A stretch of DNA of 64,000 nucleotides from Chloroflexota bacterium (GTDB lineage Bacteria; Chloroflexota; Anaerolineae; Anaerolineales; UBA4823), in the NCBI GenBank assembly GCA_029782365.1, contig JAKOUW010000019.1:62001-126000 (forward strand), in the 5' to 3' direction. The position numbers were made by a program, and so were the translations under genes. Below are positions 1 to 8,134 of the stretch, in pieces; the first letter of the stretch is position 1; every line of letters starts with the position of its first letter. The notes under the pieces are model-generated. The model was not told the DNA's origin and searched no databases. It saw nothing but the letters and a program-made list of their open reading frames with translations.

Positions 1-420
1 AACCCCATGACAGCCTGTGGCTGTTTCGAATGCATCGTCATGCTGATCCCCGAGGCCAACGGAGTGATGGTTGTGAGCCGTGAGGATCCTTCAATGACGC
101 CAGCCGGTATGACTTTCAGCACACTGGCAGGCATTGCTGGTGGAGGTTTACAGACCCCCGGAGTGATGGGTGTTGGTAAGTACTACCTGATCAGTCCCAA
201 GTTCATTTACGCGGATGGCGGATTCAAACGCGTTGTTTGGATGAGCTCCTTCCTGAAAGATTCGATGGCGGATGAATTGAAGGCGGTTGCAATCCGCGAA
301 GGTGACCCGGATTTGATCGAAAAGATCGCTGATGAACGCTCAGTTTCCACGGTGGATGAACTGCTCGCCTGGCTCGAAGAGCACAATCATCCGGCGCTGG
401 TTGCCGATCCGATGTTCTAG
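1..420 (+). CDS. acsB: Acetyl-CoA synthase (CODH/ACS beta subunit), C-terminal part, cut by window start
   Basis: This is the 3' end of the acetyl-CoA synthase gene; the reading frame is open from base 1 and the 5' part lies outside the window. The enzyme joins a methyl group from the corrinoid protein with CO and CoA to make acetyl-CoA in the cytoplasm. The fragment (139 residues) opens with a Cys-Gly-Cys motif (fragment residues 6 and 8). In known AcsB proteins this motif ligates the distal nickel of the A-cluster. It is followed by the conserved segments around MTPAGMTFSTLAG and GGGLQTPGVMGVGK. The acsD, acsC and acsE genes downstream on the same strand support the call. Whether the CO dehydrogenase gene lies upstream cannot be seen. 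Confidence 0.95.
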   Translation, partial: NPMTACGCFECIVMLIPEANGVMVVSREDPSMTPAGMTFSTLAGIAGGGLQTPGVMGVGKYYLISPKFIYADGGFKRVVWMSSFLKDSMADELKAVAIREGDPDLIEKIADERSVSTVDELLAWLEEHNHPALVADPMF

Positions 421-427
421 CTATCAT

Positions 428-455
428 GCCTGGCTGTGCTCAACCACAGCCAGGC
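428..455 (+). promoter_or_regulatory. Perfect intercistronic hairpin after acsB
   Basis: An 11-bp perfect inverted repeat (GCCTGGCTGTG and its complement, loop CTCAAC) begins 8 bases after the acsB stop codon. No T-run follows it, so it does not look like a standard intrinsic terminator. It could protect the acsB 3' end, tune the level of the downstream genes, or act as a weak terminator. It also overlaps an alternative ATG at 426, which makes that start unlikely for the next gene. Confidence 0.7.
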
Positions 456-464
456 GTAAAACCT

Positions 465-968
465 ATGCGCCCCACCTCACCAAAATTAGTCCGAGATTTA
501 ATGACAGTTGGTGTACCAACTTGTTCACCAGATACTAAAGTATCAGAAATTGCGCGCCTTTTCATTGAAAAGAATTTTGAAGAAGTGGTTGTGTTAGAAG
601 AGGGCCATAATATCGGTGTAGTAAGCCGCAGTGAGCTGGTGAAAATCTATGCGCAAGAAAATGCTCAGGACTTAACCGCCGAGCAGGTGATGCGCCCAGG
701 CATTATTTCAATCCCGCCCGACCTCCCCTTAGAAACTGCCGCTCAAATTATGGTTGACAAGGGCGTCAGAGCTCTTTACCTGACACATCATGCCGGTGGA
801 GTTGAATACCCTGCGGCCATGATCAGTTATTCCCACCTGTGTCGTCACCTGGCTGCTCAAGACGACCAGGATTTGAAAGACCTGGGCATTGAGGCGGCGC
901 GCCAATCGCCCTTAGAGACCTTTATTCAACGGCGCGATGCCGCACGTCAGAATGCCAGGAAACAGTAA
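465..968 (+). CDS. Two-CBS-domain protein in the CODH/ACS operon
   Basis: This 167-residue soluble protein contains two CBS repeats (about residues 10-60 and 75-125), with the typical starts LMTVGVPTCSPD and VMRPGIISIPPD. CBS pairs (Bateman modules) usually bind adenine nucleotides or S-adenosylmethionine and regulate a partner. No catalytic domain is visible; the C-terminal 40 residues are polar and helical. The gene sits between acsB and acsD on the same strand, so a role in sensing energy state or tuning the pathway is an inference. I prefer the ATG at 465 over one at 426, because 426 lies at the base of an 11-bp hairpin. Neither has a clear ribosome-binding site. Confidence 0.85.
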   Translation: MRPTSPKLVRDLMTVGVPTCSPDTKVSEIARLFIEKNFEEVVVLEEGHNIGVVSRSELVKIYAQENAQDLTAEQVMRPGIISIPPDLPLETAAQIMVDKGVRALYLTHHAGGVEYPAAMISYSHLCRHLAAQDDQDLKDLGIEAARQSPLETFIQRRDAARQNARKQ

Positions 969-1027
969 TATAACCCACTTAAGCATGAGGCGCTCTAAAT
1001 CTACGCCCAAAGTTACAGGAGAAATCT

Positions 1028-1996
1028 ATGCCCGTTGAAATTCCAAAAGATACCTGGCCTGGGGTAATTCGCAAAGTGACCCTGGGTGCAACTGCCGCCG
1101 ATGGTGGCACACGCAAGAACAGCATCACCGTGGGCGGCGAAAAAGCACTGCCCTTTTTGCCATTCGAAACCCCCACGCCCCATCGCCCTGTGATTGCTGT
1201 CGAAATCAAAGATATCACTCCAGATGATTGGTCGCCAATGCTGATGAAAGCCTGGGGCGATGCAGCCAATAATCCAGGAACCTGGGCAAAGGCCGCTGAA
1301 GCCGCCGGGGCCGACTTGATCGTTCTGGCATTAAGTGCAAACGGTGCAGATGGAAAACCGAATACCCCCGCCGCGGCTGTGGCCGCTGTGAAAACGGTTC
1401 TGTCATCCAGCGGCCTGCCATTAGCCGTTTTTGGCCCAGGCCAGGCTGAGCTTGACAATACGTTGTTGGTTGCAGTCGCTGAGGCTTCAAAAGGTGAGCG
1501 CCTTCTCTTGGGCATCTGTGAAGATAAAAATTACCGCACGATCGTCGCAACGGCGATGGCGAACGGTCACCTGGTCTCCGCACGCACCCCGATGGATGTT
1601 AATCTGGCTAAGCAGCTCAATATCTTAATTCACGATATGGGTTTCCCCCTCGATCGCGTCATTATGGATCCTACCACCGGCGCCTTAGGGTATGGCATTG
1701 AATATGGTTACTCGGCGATGGAACGGCTGCGCCTGGCTGGTCTTCAGGGCGACTCAATGACACAGCTTCCGATGCTCATTACACCCGGCTTTGAAGCCTG
1801 GAAGACAAAGGAATCCAAAGTAGGCGAGGATGTGCCAGCAAGTTGGGGTGATTGGGAACATCGGGCTATCAACTGGGAAATATTGACTGCAGCCACGCTG
1901 CTTCAATCTTGCGCGGATATCCTGGTGCTGCGGCATCCGGAATCAGTACGCCAGATCAGAGCAGCCGTGGACGAATTAATGAGCAATCCTGCTTGA
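1028..1996 (+). CDS. acsD: Corrinoid iron-sulfur protein small subunit (CODH/ACS delta)
   Basis: This 322-residue protein matches the small, TIM-barrel subunit of the corrinoid/iron-sulfur protein, and its length is close to the acetogen subunit. It pairs with AcsC and helps place the corrinoid cofactor that carries the methyl group from methyl-H4folate to acetyl-CoA synthase. Recognisable segments are PVIAVEIKDITPDDW near the start, VIMDPTTGALGYGIEYGYS in the middle and the tail around LRHPESVRQI. A good ribosome-binding site (AGGAGA) precedes the ATG. It lies directly upstream of acsC with a 29-base gap. Confidence 0.95.
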   Translation: MPVEIPKDTWPGVIRKVTLGATAADGGTRKNSITVGGEKALPFLPFETPTPHRPVIAVEIKDITPDDWSPMLMKAWGDAANNPGTWAKAAEAAGADLIVLALSANGADGKPNTPAAAVAAVKTVLSSSGLPLAVFGPGQAELDNTLLVAVAEASKGERLLLGICEDKNYRTIVATAMANGHLVSARTPMDVNLAKQLNILIHDMGFPLDRVIMDPTTGALGYGIEYGYSAMERLRLAGLQGDSMTQLPMLITPGFEAWKTKESKVGEDVPASWGDWEHRAINWEILTAATLLQSCADILVLRHPESVRQIRAAVDELMSNPA

Positions 1997-2025
1997 GCAC
2001 CCTCATGAAAAAAGGATAACCAACC

Positions 2026-3348
2026 ATGGCTCTTTCTGGTATTCAAATCTACAAATTACTGCCGCAAACCAACTGCAAGGAATGCGGTTTTCCTACCTGC
2101 CTGGCTTTTGCAATGAAACTGGCCGCCAAGCAGGTCGAGCTTTCTACCTGCCCTTATGTCAGCGAGGCTTCAAAAACCCAATTAGCCGAATCTTCCGCAC
2201 CCCCCATCCGGCTGATTTCTGTTAAATCAGGCGAGTATGAAGTGAAAGTCGGCAACGAGATTGTCTTATTCCGTCATGACAAGACCTTTTATAATCGCCC
2301 AGGCCTATTTATCCAGGTGAAAGATAACACTCCGGCAGAACAAATCAAAACTGCAGTACAGGCCGCAGATGCATACTCGGTCAATTATGTTGGAATCGAT
2401 TTGAAAATCGATGGCTTTGCGGTTTGTTCGGTTTCTGGCGATGCAGGCCGATTTGCTTCAGCGATCCAGGCGGTGCGCCAGGTGTCGAAACGGCCCTTGG
2501 CTTTATTAGGCACAGATGCCAGAATACTGGCAGAAGGCATCAAACACCTGGCGGGCGAATCGCCGCTCATTGGCAGCGCCAACATTGGAAACTGGGAGAG
2601 CTTCGCTGAACTGGCAAAGCAAGCCAACGCTTCGCTGGTTGTCAGCGCCTCTACTTTGGATGAATTGGCGGAGCTAACCGAGAAAATCAAAGCCAAGGGC
2701 TTTGAAAACATGGCGCTCGACCCGGCCGCAAAATCACTCTCGGATGAATTGGCAAAAAACACCCAAATTCGCCGGTTGGCAGTCAAGAAGAACTTCCGCT
2801 CCTTGGGCTACCCGACCATCGCATTTCCCAAAACGCCCGCTGCCGCCGCACAGGCCGTTGCCAAATATGCTGGCTTTATCGTGCTCGAACAATTCCAGCC
2901 CGAATTTGTTTATCCTCTTCTGGTATTGCGGCAGAACATCTACACCGATCCGCAGAAACCGATTCAGATCCAGCCTGGATTGTATGAAATCAATGCTCCA
3001 GGGCCAAGTGATCCCGTATTGGTTACCACCAACTTCAGCATCACTTACTTCAGCGTAGCAAATGAGGTTGAAGGAGCAGGTTTACCGGCCTGGCTCCTCG
3101 TCACGGATGCCGAGGGTATGAGCGTCTTAACAGCCTGGGCAGCGGGAAAATTTGATGCCGAACGAATAGCCAAAGCCGTGCGTTCTTTCAATGTCGCCGA
3201 TAAGGTTTCTCGCAAGCGAGTCGTCCTGCCAGGCCATGTCGCCGTTCTGTCTGGCGAGTTGGAAAGTGAACTGCCCGATTGGGAGATCCGAGTTGGCCCG
3301 CGCGAAGCGGTTGACTTGCCAGCTTTCATGAAACAGGCTTTGAATTAG
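2026..3348 (+). CDS. acsC: Corrinoid iron-sulfur protein large subunit (CODH/ACS gamma)
   Basis: This 440-residue protein is the large subunit of the corrinoid/iron-sulfur protein. The N-terminal domain has the four cysteines C17, C20, C25 and C42 (CX2CX4CX16C) that hold the low-potential [4Fe-4S] cluster used to reactivate Co(II). A TIM-barrel region follows (about 90-320), then a C-terminal B12-binding domain (about 325-440). Length and layout match the acetogen protein. AAAGGA stands before the ATG. It accepts the methyl group from AcsE and passes it to AcsB; both genes are in this operon. Confidence 0.96.
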   Translation: MALSGIQIYKLLPQTNCKECGFPTCLAFAMKLAAKQVELSTCPYVSEASKTQLAESSAPPIRLISVKSGEYEVKVGNEIVLFRHDKTFYNRPGLFIQVKDNTPAEQIKTAVQAADAYSVNYVGIDLKIDGFAVCSVSGDAGRFASAIQAVRQVSKRPLALLGTDARILAEGIKHLAGESPLIGSANIGNWESFAELAKQANASLVVSASTLDELAELTEKIKAKGFENMALDPAAKSLSDELAKNTQIRRLAVKKNFRSLGYPTIAFPKTPAAAAQAVAKYAGFIVLEQFQPEFVYPLLVLRQNIYTDPQKPIQIQPGLYEINAPGPSDPVLVTTNFSITYFSVANEVEGAGLPAWLLVTDAEGMSVLTAWAAGKFDAERIAKAVRSFNVADKVSRKRVVLPGHVAVLSGELESELPDWEIRVGPREAVDLPAFMKQALN

Positions 3349-3396
3349 TTTTCAAGAAGAGTTGGAGAAAACTCACCTTCTGGAATTTGAAGAACT

Positions 3397-5346
3397 ATGG
3401 CGCTACACACCGTCCGTTTCGATAATGGATCTGCTCCAGTTCAGGTGCCAACAGGCACCCTGTTAACTGAGGCAGCCCGCCAAGCTGGCATTGACCTTGG
3501 CCAACCGTGCGGAGGCCAGGGCCGTTGCGGACGGTGTGTGGTTCAAGTTTCGGAGGGCAGTGTCCGACGGCGCAGCGCGTTGCGCTTATCCGAAGCTGAC
3601 ATCAACGAAGGGTACTGCCTAGCCTGCCAGTCAATCGTGGAAAGCGATGTTGCAATACGCGTTCCAGAACAGGAAAAGCTTGAACGGCGCTTAACCACAG
3701 ACCGCACCGTCGCCGAAATCCAACCGCCTGCTGGCTACAATCCTTTACACGATCAAAACATTCACCGTGTTCTGCTGCGCATGGAGCCGCCCAGCCTGGA
3801 TGACCAAACAGATGACTTAAGCAGACTGCGCACCGCATTAAAGCAGCAGGCGGGCTTTTCTCAGGTTACTATCAGCCTGCCGTTGTTACGCTCGCTGAGT
3901 GAACTGCTGCGCCAGGGGAATTGGGAAGTTACCTGTGTGCTCGAGATGCTGCACGATACTGAACGGGTGATGTTAGATGAACGCCTGGTTGCAGTGGTGC
4001 CACGCGTTGTATTTGAAGATGAGCCGTTGTGGACAGCAGCCATCGATATCGGAACGACAACCGTTACGCTGTGGTTGGTGGATATCATGACCGGCGAGGT
4101 GAAAGCTCAGGTTTCCGAGTATAACGGTCAGATCCAATATGGTGAGGATGTGATTTCGCGCATCATTTACTCAGGGCGCAACGGGGGACTGGCTAACATT
4201 CAGGAAAAAGTAATCAGCACGATCAATAACCTGGTAAACCTGGCGTGTAAACGAGTGAATGCCAATCCCAATGAAATCTTTAAAGCCGTCATTGCTGGCA
4301 ACAGCACGATGATTCATCTTTTGCTGGGCTTGCCTCCCCAAAACATACGCCTTTCTCCCTATGTCACTACTGTCAATCAACCGCCGGCGGTTTTTGCGCG
4401 TGATTTAGGGTTAAACCTGAACAGCGAGGCGACCATTGACTGCCTACCAGGTGTGGCAAGTTATGTCGGTTCAGACATTACAGCCGGTGTGCTTTCCAGC
4501 GGCATGGATCACACGGAATTGCTTACCCTCTTCCTGGATGTTGGAACCAATGGCGAGATGGTGATGGGCAACCATGAATGGTTGGTCACGTGCGCCTGCT
4601 CTGCCGGCCCAGCTTTTGAGGGGGCTGGAGTGGTACACGGAATGCGCGCCACCAAAGGGGCAATTGAGGAAGTCTGGATATCAAGCGCATTGTCCCAACA
4701 TCCTTATGAACCGACCTATCGCGTGATTGGTGGCACTCGACCGCGCGGCTTGTGCGGCAGTGGTTTGATCTCTCTGCTGGCTGAAATGCTGATCACCGGT
4801 GTGGTTGACAAGGCAGGCAACATCAACCTCAACCAGGCAGAGGTCAATCGGCGCATTCGCACGGGTGAACACGGACCAGAATATGTTGTCGCCTGGGGTG
4901 ATGAAACAGAATCAGGACAGGATATTGTCATTTCTACAGTAGACATCGATAATCTCAAGCGCGCCAAAGCTGCGATTTATGCTGGCTTCAATGTATTAGC
5001 CCAAAGCGTCGGAATTCCATTAGAAATGGTTGATCAGATGTTGATCGGCGGATCATTCGGGAAATACATCAATGTTGAAAAAGCGGTTCAAATTGGCTTA
5101 CTGCCCGATCTACCCTGGGAACGTTTTCAATTTCTTGGGAATACCTCGGTGCGTGGAGCATATACCGCTTTAGTCAACCAGGATGCTAGAAAAAGAGTTG
5201 GCGAGATTGCTTCACGTATGACGTATATTGAGCTTTCTGCGGATAACACCTTTTACGAGGCTTTCATGTCCGCCATGTTTTTGCCACATACAGATCTTTC
5301 AAGTTTTCCTTCAGTCGAAGCTGCAATGGAAAAACAACCCATTTAA
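3397..5346 (+). CDS. acsV: Reductive activator of the corrinoid protein (RACo/AcsV-like ASKHA protein)
   Basis: This 649-residue protein has a plant-type [2Fe-2S] domain at its N-terminus, with C38, C44, C47 and C77 (CX5CX2C plus a distal Cys). The C-terminal half has an ASKHA ATPase fold, with DIGTTTVTLWLVD near residue 215 and FLDVGTNGEMV near 380. Proteins of this kind use ATP to return corrinoid that has slipped to Co(II) to the active Co(I) state. The position between acsC and acsE fits that job on the AcsCD protein. Related activators serve other methyltransferases, but the operon makes AcsCD the likely partner. Confidence 0.93.
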   Translation: MALHTVRFDNGSAPVQVPTGTLLTEAARQAGIDLGQPCGGQGRCGRCVVQVSEGSVRRRSALRLSEADINEGYCLACQSIVESDVAIRVPEQEKLERRLTTDRTVAEIQPPAGYNPLHDQNIHRVLLRMEPPSLDDQTDDLSRLRTALKQQAGFSQVTISLPLLRSLSELLRQGNWEVTCVLEMLHDTERVMLDERLVAVVPRVVFEDEPLWTAAIDIGTTTVTLWLVDIMTGEVKAQVSEYNGQIQYGEDVISRIIYSGRNGGLANIQEKVISTINNLVNLACKRVNANPNEIFKAVIAGNSTMIHLLLGLPPQNIRLSPYVTTVNQPPAVFARDLGLNLNSEATIDCLPGVASYVGSDITAGVLSSGMDHTELLTLFLDVGTNGEMVMGNHEWLVTCACSAGPAFEGAGVVHGMRATKGAIEEVWISSALSQHPYEPTYRVIGGTRPRGLCGSGLISLLAEMLITGVVDKAGNINLNQAEVNRRIRTGEHGPEYVVAWGDETESGQDIVISTVDIDNLKRAKAAIYAGFNVLAQSVGIPLEMVDQMLIGGSFGKYINVEKAVQIGLLPDLPWERFQFLGNTSVRGAYTALVNQDARKRVGEIASRMTYIELSADNTFYEAFMSAMFLPHTDLSSFPSVEAAMEKQPI

Positions 5347-5363
5347 AATTGAGGAGTTGTCGC

Positions 5364-6287
5364 ATGTATATCATCGGTGAAAATATTCACATCATTTCCG
5401 AAAAAGTTAAACAAGCCTTGATGGAAAAGAATGCCAGTTTCTTCCAGGAACTGGCTGTTAAACAGGTTGAAGCTGGTGCCCAGGCTCTGGATTTAAACCT
5501 GGGGCCTCGTAAAAAAGATGGGGAAGAAATATTTCCCTGGATGGTGGATACTGTTCAGGCGGTTGTAGATGTGCCGCTGAGCTTTGACTCGACAAATCTG
5601 GCGGCGATCGAAGCTGGCTTGAAGCGCATCACCAAGGCTCAGCCAATCATCAATTCCACTTCTGCCGAGCCGGAGCGGCTTGAGAAAGTGCCGCTGATCG
5701 CCAAAAAATATAATACCCGCCTTGTTGCGCTGACAATGGGCATGAGCGGCATTCCCGTGGCGGCTGATGAGCGCTTGAGCATCGCCGTGGAGCAGCTCAT
5801 TCCTCGCATGTTGGAAGTAGATTTTCCCATATCAGATTTGATCATCGATCCGCTCGTGTTGACAGTTTCGGGCTGCCAGCAGTATTGTCCACAGTTGATC
5901 GAGGCTGTGCGTGGCCTGCAATATGCCTGGGACCCATCCCCTATGATTTCGGTAGGTTTATCCAATGTTTCAAATGCTGTACCAAATGAGGGTCGGCCCC
6001 TAATTAACCGCGTTTACCTCGCCATGTTGATGGGCGTCGGATTGAAGATGATGATTGCCAACCCAATGGACCTGAAACAAATGGAAGTCATTCGCATCAT
6101 TGAGAACAGGGATGATTCGACTGCAGTCGGCCGATTGTATTTAAAAATTGCCGATCACACTGCGGCCGGAGAGGAACCCGTCTTCGATGATGTCGATCCG
6201 AGCGATCCCGAACAAATGGAAATCTGGAAAACAGTCCAAATCTTGTTGAATAAAGTCATTTACGCTGATGGCTATCTAAACCAATAG
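5364..6287 (+). CDS. acsE: Methyl-H4folate:corrinoid iron-sulfur protein methyltransferase
   Basis: This enzyme moves the methyl group from methyl-tetrahydrofolate to the cobalt of AcsCD. It belongs to the pterin-binding TIM-barrel family. Visible family segments are LDLNLGPRKKDGEE, the LSFDSTN loop and SVGLSNVSNAVPN, which contains the Asn used in pterin N5 activation in the Moorella enzyme. I start at the ATG at 5364, which has a strong GAGGAG site 7 bases upstream, rather than at an in-frame TTG at 5349. The product is 307 residues, about 45 longer at the C-terminus than my memory of the Moorella protein; the extra part is acidic and helical. It follows acsV by 17 bases. Confidence 0.95.
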   Translation: MYIIGENIHIISEKVKQALMEKNASFFQELAVKQVEAGAQALDLNLGPRKKDGEEIFPWMVDTVQAVVDVPLSFDSTNLAAIEAGLKRITKAQPIINSTSAEPERLEKVPLIAKKYNTRLVALTMGMSGIPVAADERLSIAVEQLIPRMLEVDFPISDLIIDPLVLTVSGCQQYCPQLIEAVRGLQYAWDPSPMISVGLSNVSNAVPNEGRPLINRVYLAMLMGVGLKMMIANPMDLKQMEVIRIIENRDDSTAVGRLYLKIADHTAAGEEPVFDDVDPSDPEQMEIWKTVQILLNKVIYADGYLNQ

Positions 6288-6311
6288 TTCATTGTTTATC
6301 GGAGGTGTCGT

Positions 6312-7784
6312 ATGCCTGGATTTACCCCTGGTCGAAGGTGGCAGCCCCCATTTTATCCGTTCAAGAACGAGCCGATTGGCAGTCGTCTCCTCGAATCAAT
6401 TGAGCGAGCTGTCAAAGGCCCTATGTTCGGCTGCCGGATGTGCGGCAATTGTTTACTGCAAGAAACCGCTTTTATCTGCCCGATGGAATGCCCAAAAGGA
6501 GCGCGCAATGGGCCGTGCGGCGGTTCAACTCAGGAACACTGTTATGTGGATGAAACTCGTCCCTGCATCTGGTATAAAATTTATGAACGGTCCTTTAAGA
6601 TGGGCCGCGAAGAAATTCTGCTTGAAGTCTTACCGCCACTGGATTGGGATAAGGTGGGCACAGAAACATGGGGCGATGTTGTCCAGCAAATAAAGAAAGT
6701 GGGTGTGCGCTATTTTATCGGTGGTATGGCCTCGCGCGATCCAGCCCAGCGCGCCATTGTGTGGGATTCGGTTTTCAGGCCGGTGCGTCAGCCTGAATGG
6801 TGGCAGGGTGACTCTAAGTATCATGCTCCGTCCTACACAGAACCTGTATCCGAATTAGAACGACGGCTAAAAGCTGGCGAGTTCGTTGTCACGGCGGAGG
6901 TTGCCCCCCCTCTCACCACTTCAACAAAGAAGTTGATCGAGAATATCAAAATGGTAAAGCCTTATGTGGCATCGATCAACTTCACAGATGCGCCGTCTGC
7001 CACGCCGCGCATGTCCAGTTGGGCCTGCAGCAAAATCGCAATCGAGAATGGTGCAGAACCGGTGATGCAGATTGCCTCTCGCGATCGAACACGCACCGGC
7101 CTGCAAGGCGAAGTTCTGGGCGCAAACGCGCTCGGTGTCCGTAACATTTTATGTCTCTCAGGCGATAACATGATCATGGCCCCTCAACCCCGCGGCAGGA
7201 TGGATATCCTGGATCTGGATTCGATCCAAATGTTGTGGATACTGCGCCGTATGCGCGATGAGCAAAGATATCTTGATGGCAGGGCAATTAAGTTTCCCCC
7301 TAAATTCTTCTTGGGTGCAGCCGCCTCGCCGTTTGCCTCAGAGCCAAAATTCCAGGCAATACGCGAACACAAGAAGGTCAATGCCGGCGCTCAATTCTTC
7401 CAGACCAACCTCGTTTTCGATCCAGAAGGCATGGATGAGTGGTTAAATGAGCTGGCGAAACGCAACATCCTGGATAAAGTCTATATATTGATCGGCATCA
7501 CCCCTTTGAAAACTTTGAAGATGGCCCAATATATGGATAAAGAAGTGCCAGGTGTCTGTATTCCTGAGAAGGTTCTAAAACGAATGGAAGCAGCGGGCGA
7601 CCGTGCTGAAGAAGAAGGCGTTCAGATTGCCCTGGAAATCATTGAAAAGATCAAAGGCAAACAGGGTATCCATGGCATCCACATCATGGCTGTGGGATGG
7701 GAGGAAATTGTTCCGCGCATCGTTACCGAAGCGGGATTACTCTCAAAAACAACGCCGGGCGAAAAAGTGCCACAGCCCAGTTAA
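6312..7784 (+). CDS. metVF: Fused MetV-MetF methylenetetrahydrofolate reductase
   Basis: This 490-residue protein joins two parts that are separate proteins in several acetogens. Residues 1-100 form a cysteine-rich MetV-type domain (Cys 41, 44, 47, 56, 60, 69, 77 and 85), suited to binding an iron-sulfur cluster and possibly zinc. Residues from about 180 to the end form the MTHFR TIM barrel, with TAEVAPP, QIASRDRTR and LSGDN matching the folate- and flavin-site motifs. It would reduce methylene-H4folate to methyl-H4folate, the substrate of AcsE just upstream. GGAGG lies before the ATG. The linker (about 100-180) has no clear domain. The electron donor is unknown; the next gene is a candidate partner. 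Confidence 0.92.
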   Translation: MPGFTPGRRWQPPFYPFKNEPIGSRLLESIERAVKGPMFGCRMCGNCLLQETAFICPMECPKGARNGPCGGSTQEHCYVDETRPCIWYKIYERSFKMGREEILLEVLPPLDWDKVGTETWGDVVQQIKKVGVRYFIGGMASRDPAQRAIVWDSVFRPVRQPEWWQGDSKYHAPSYTEPVSELERRLKAGEFVVTAEVAPPLTTSTKKLIENIKMVKPYVASINFTDAPSATPRMSSWACSKIAIENGAEPVMQIASRDRTRTGLQGEVLGANALGVRNILCLSGDNMIMAPQPRGRMDILDLDSIQMLWILRRMRDEQRYLDGRAIKFPPKFFLGAAASPFASEPKFQAIREHKKVNAGAQFFQTNLVFDPEGMDEWLNELAKRNILDKVYILIGITPLKTLKMAQYMDKEVPGVCIPEKVLKRMEAAGDRAEEEGVQIALEIIEKIKGKQGIHGIHIMAVGWEEIVPRIVTEAGLLSKTTPGEKVPQPS

Positions 7785-7790
7785 AGCATT

Positions 7791-7816
7791 TCGAGCGGGT
7801 TTTTTCACCCGCTCGA
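7791..7816 (+). promoter_or_regulatory. Intercistronic hairpin after metVF
   Basis: A perfect 10-bp stem (TCGAGCGGGT with its complement) encloses the loop TTTTTC. It starts 7 bases after the metVF stop and ends 9 bases before the next start codon. The T residues lie in the loop and none follow the stem, so strong termination is doubtful. Its position suggests RNA processing, stability or translation control of the small gene that follows. Confidence 0.65.
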
Positions 7817-7825
7817 TGCTAAATT

Positions 7826-8113
7826 ATGTCTTTGCGCACATACATTTTAAAAGAAACGGGCCAGGATATAAGACGCTGCCAGGGATGTGCATCGTGTAAT
7901 CTAGATATCGACCATGATATACTGGATGTGCCGCTGGAATCAATGATCCAAATGATCATTCTCAATGATGACGAAATCCTGACCAGCCGCACTGTATGGT
8001 CGGAAATCGTCGTACAGGCCGCACGCTATGCATGTCAGCGCAACCTGAATTTATCAGCAATAATTTTGGCGCTGCGCGCCGAAGCGCAGCGCCGCGGCCT
8101 GGAACCTGATTGA
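7826..8113 (+). CDS. Reduced HdrC-like iron-sulfur protein, predicted single cluster
   Basis: This 95-residue protein aligns by eye with the HdrC subunit of heterodisulfide reductase, from the TGQDIRRC segment through TSRTVWSEI to IILALR. HdrC normally has two motifs, CX2CX2CX3C and WXCX2CX2CX3C, for two [4Fe-4S] clusters. Here the first motif keeps C18, C21 and C24 but has Ile at 28. The second has Glu60, Val63 and Ala66 in place of Cys and keeps only C70. In ferredoxin-type folds, three cysteines of the first motif plus the last of the second hold one cluster, so this looks like a one-cluster protein. No HdrA or HdrB gene is in view. Position next to metVF suggests electron delivery to it (inference). 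Confidence 0.75.
   Translation: MSLRTYILKETGQDIRRCQGCASCNLDIDHDILDVPLESMIQMIILNDDEILTSRTVWSEIVVQAARYACQRNLNLSAIILALRAEAQRRGLEPD
8068..8093 (+). promoter_or_regulatory. GC-rich inverted repeat inside the HdrC-like gene end
   Basis: A perfect 10-bp stem (GGCGCTGCGC and its complement, loop GCCGAA) lies within the last codons of the HdrC-like gene, 42 bases before the first cooC start. It encodes the segment ALRAEAQRRG, so it may be partly coincidental. Its strength and position match the other junction hairpins in the window. Confidence 0.5.
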
Positions 8114-8134
8114 TTGACTTGAGGTATAAACTGT

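Noticed and set aside
224..427. Opposite-strand open frames over acsB, acsD, acsC and acsV (for example 979-1515 and 2385-2786)
   Set aside because: They mirror strongly coding frames with known domains, have no recognisable motifs of their own and arise from codon bias.
426..464. Upstream ATG as the start of the CBS-domain gene
   Set aside because: It overlaps an 11-bp perfect hairpin and adds a low-complexity stretch (GCAQPQPGV) unlike CBS protein starts; the ATG at 465 fits better.
5349..5363. TTG start for acsE
   Set aside because: The TTG lies before the GAGGAG site, while the ATG at 5364 is at the right distance and begins with the family sequence MYIIGENIH.
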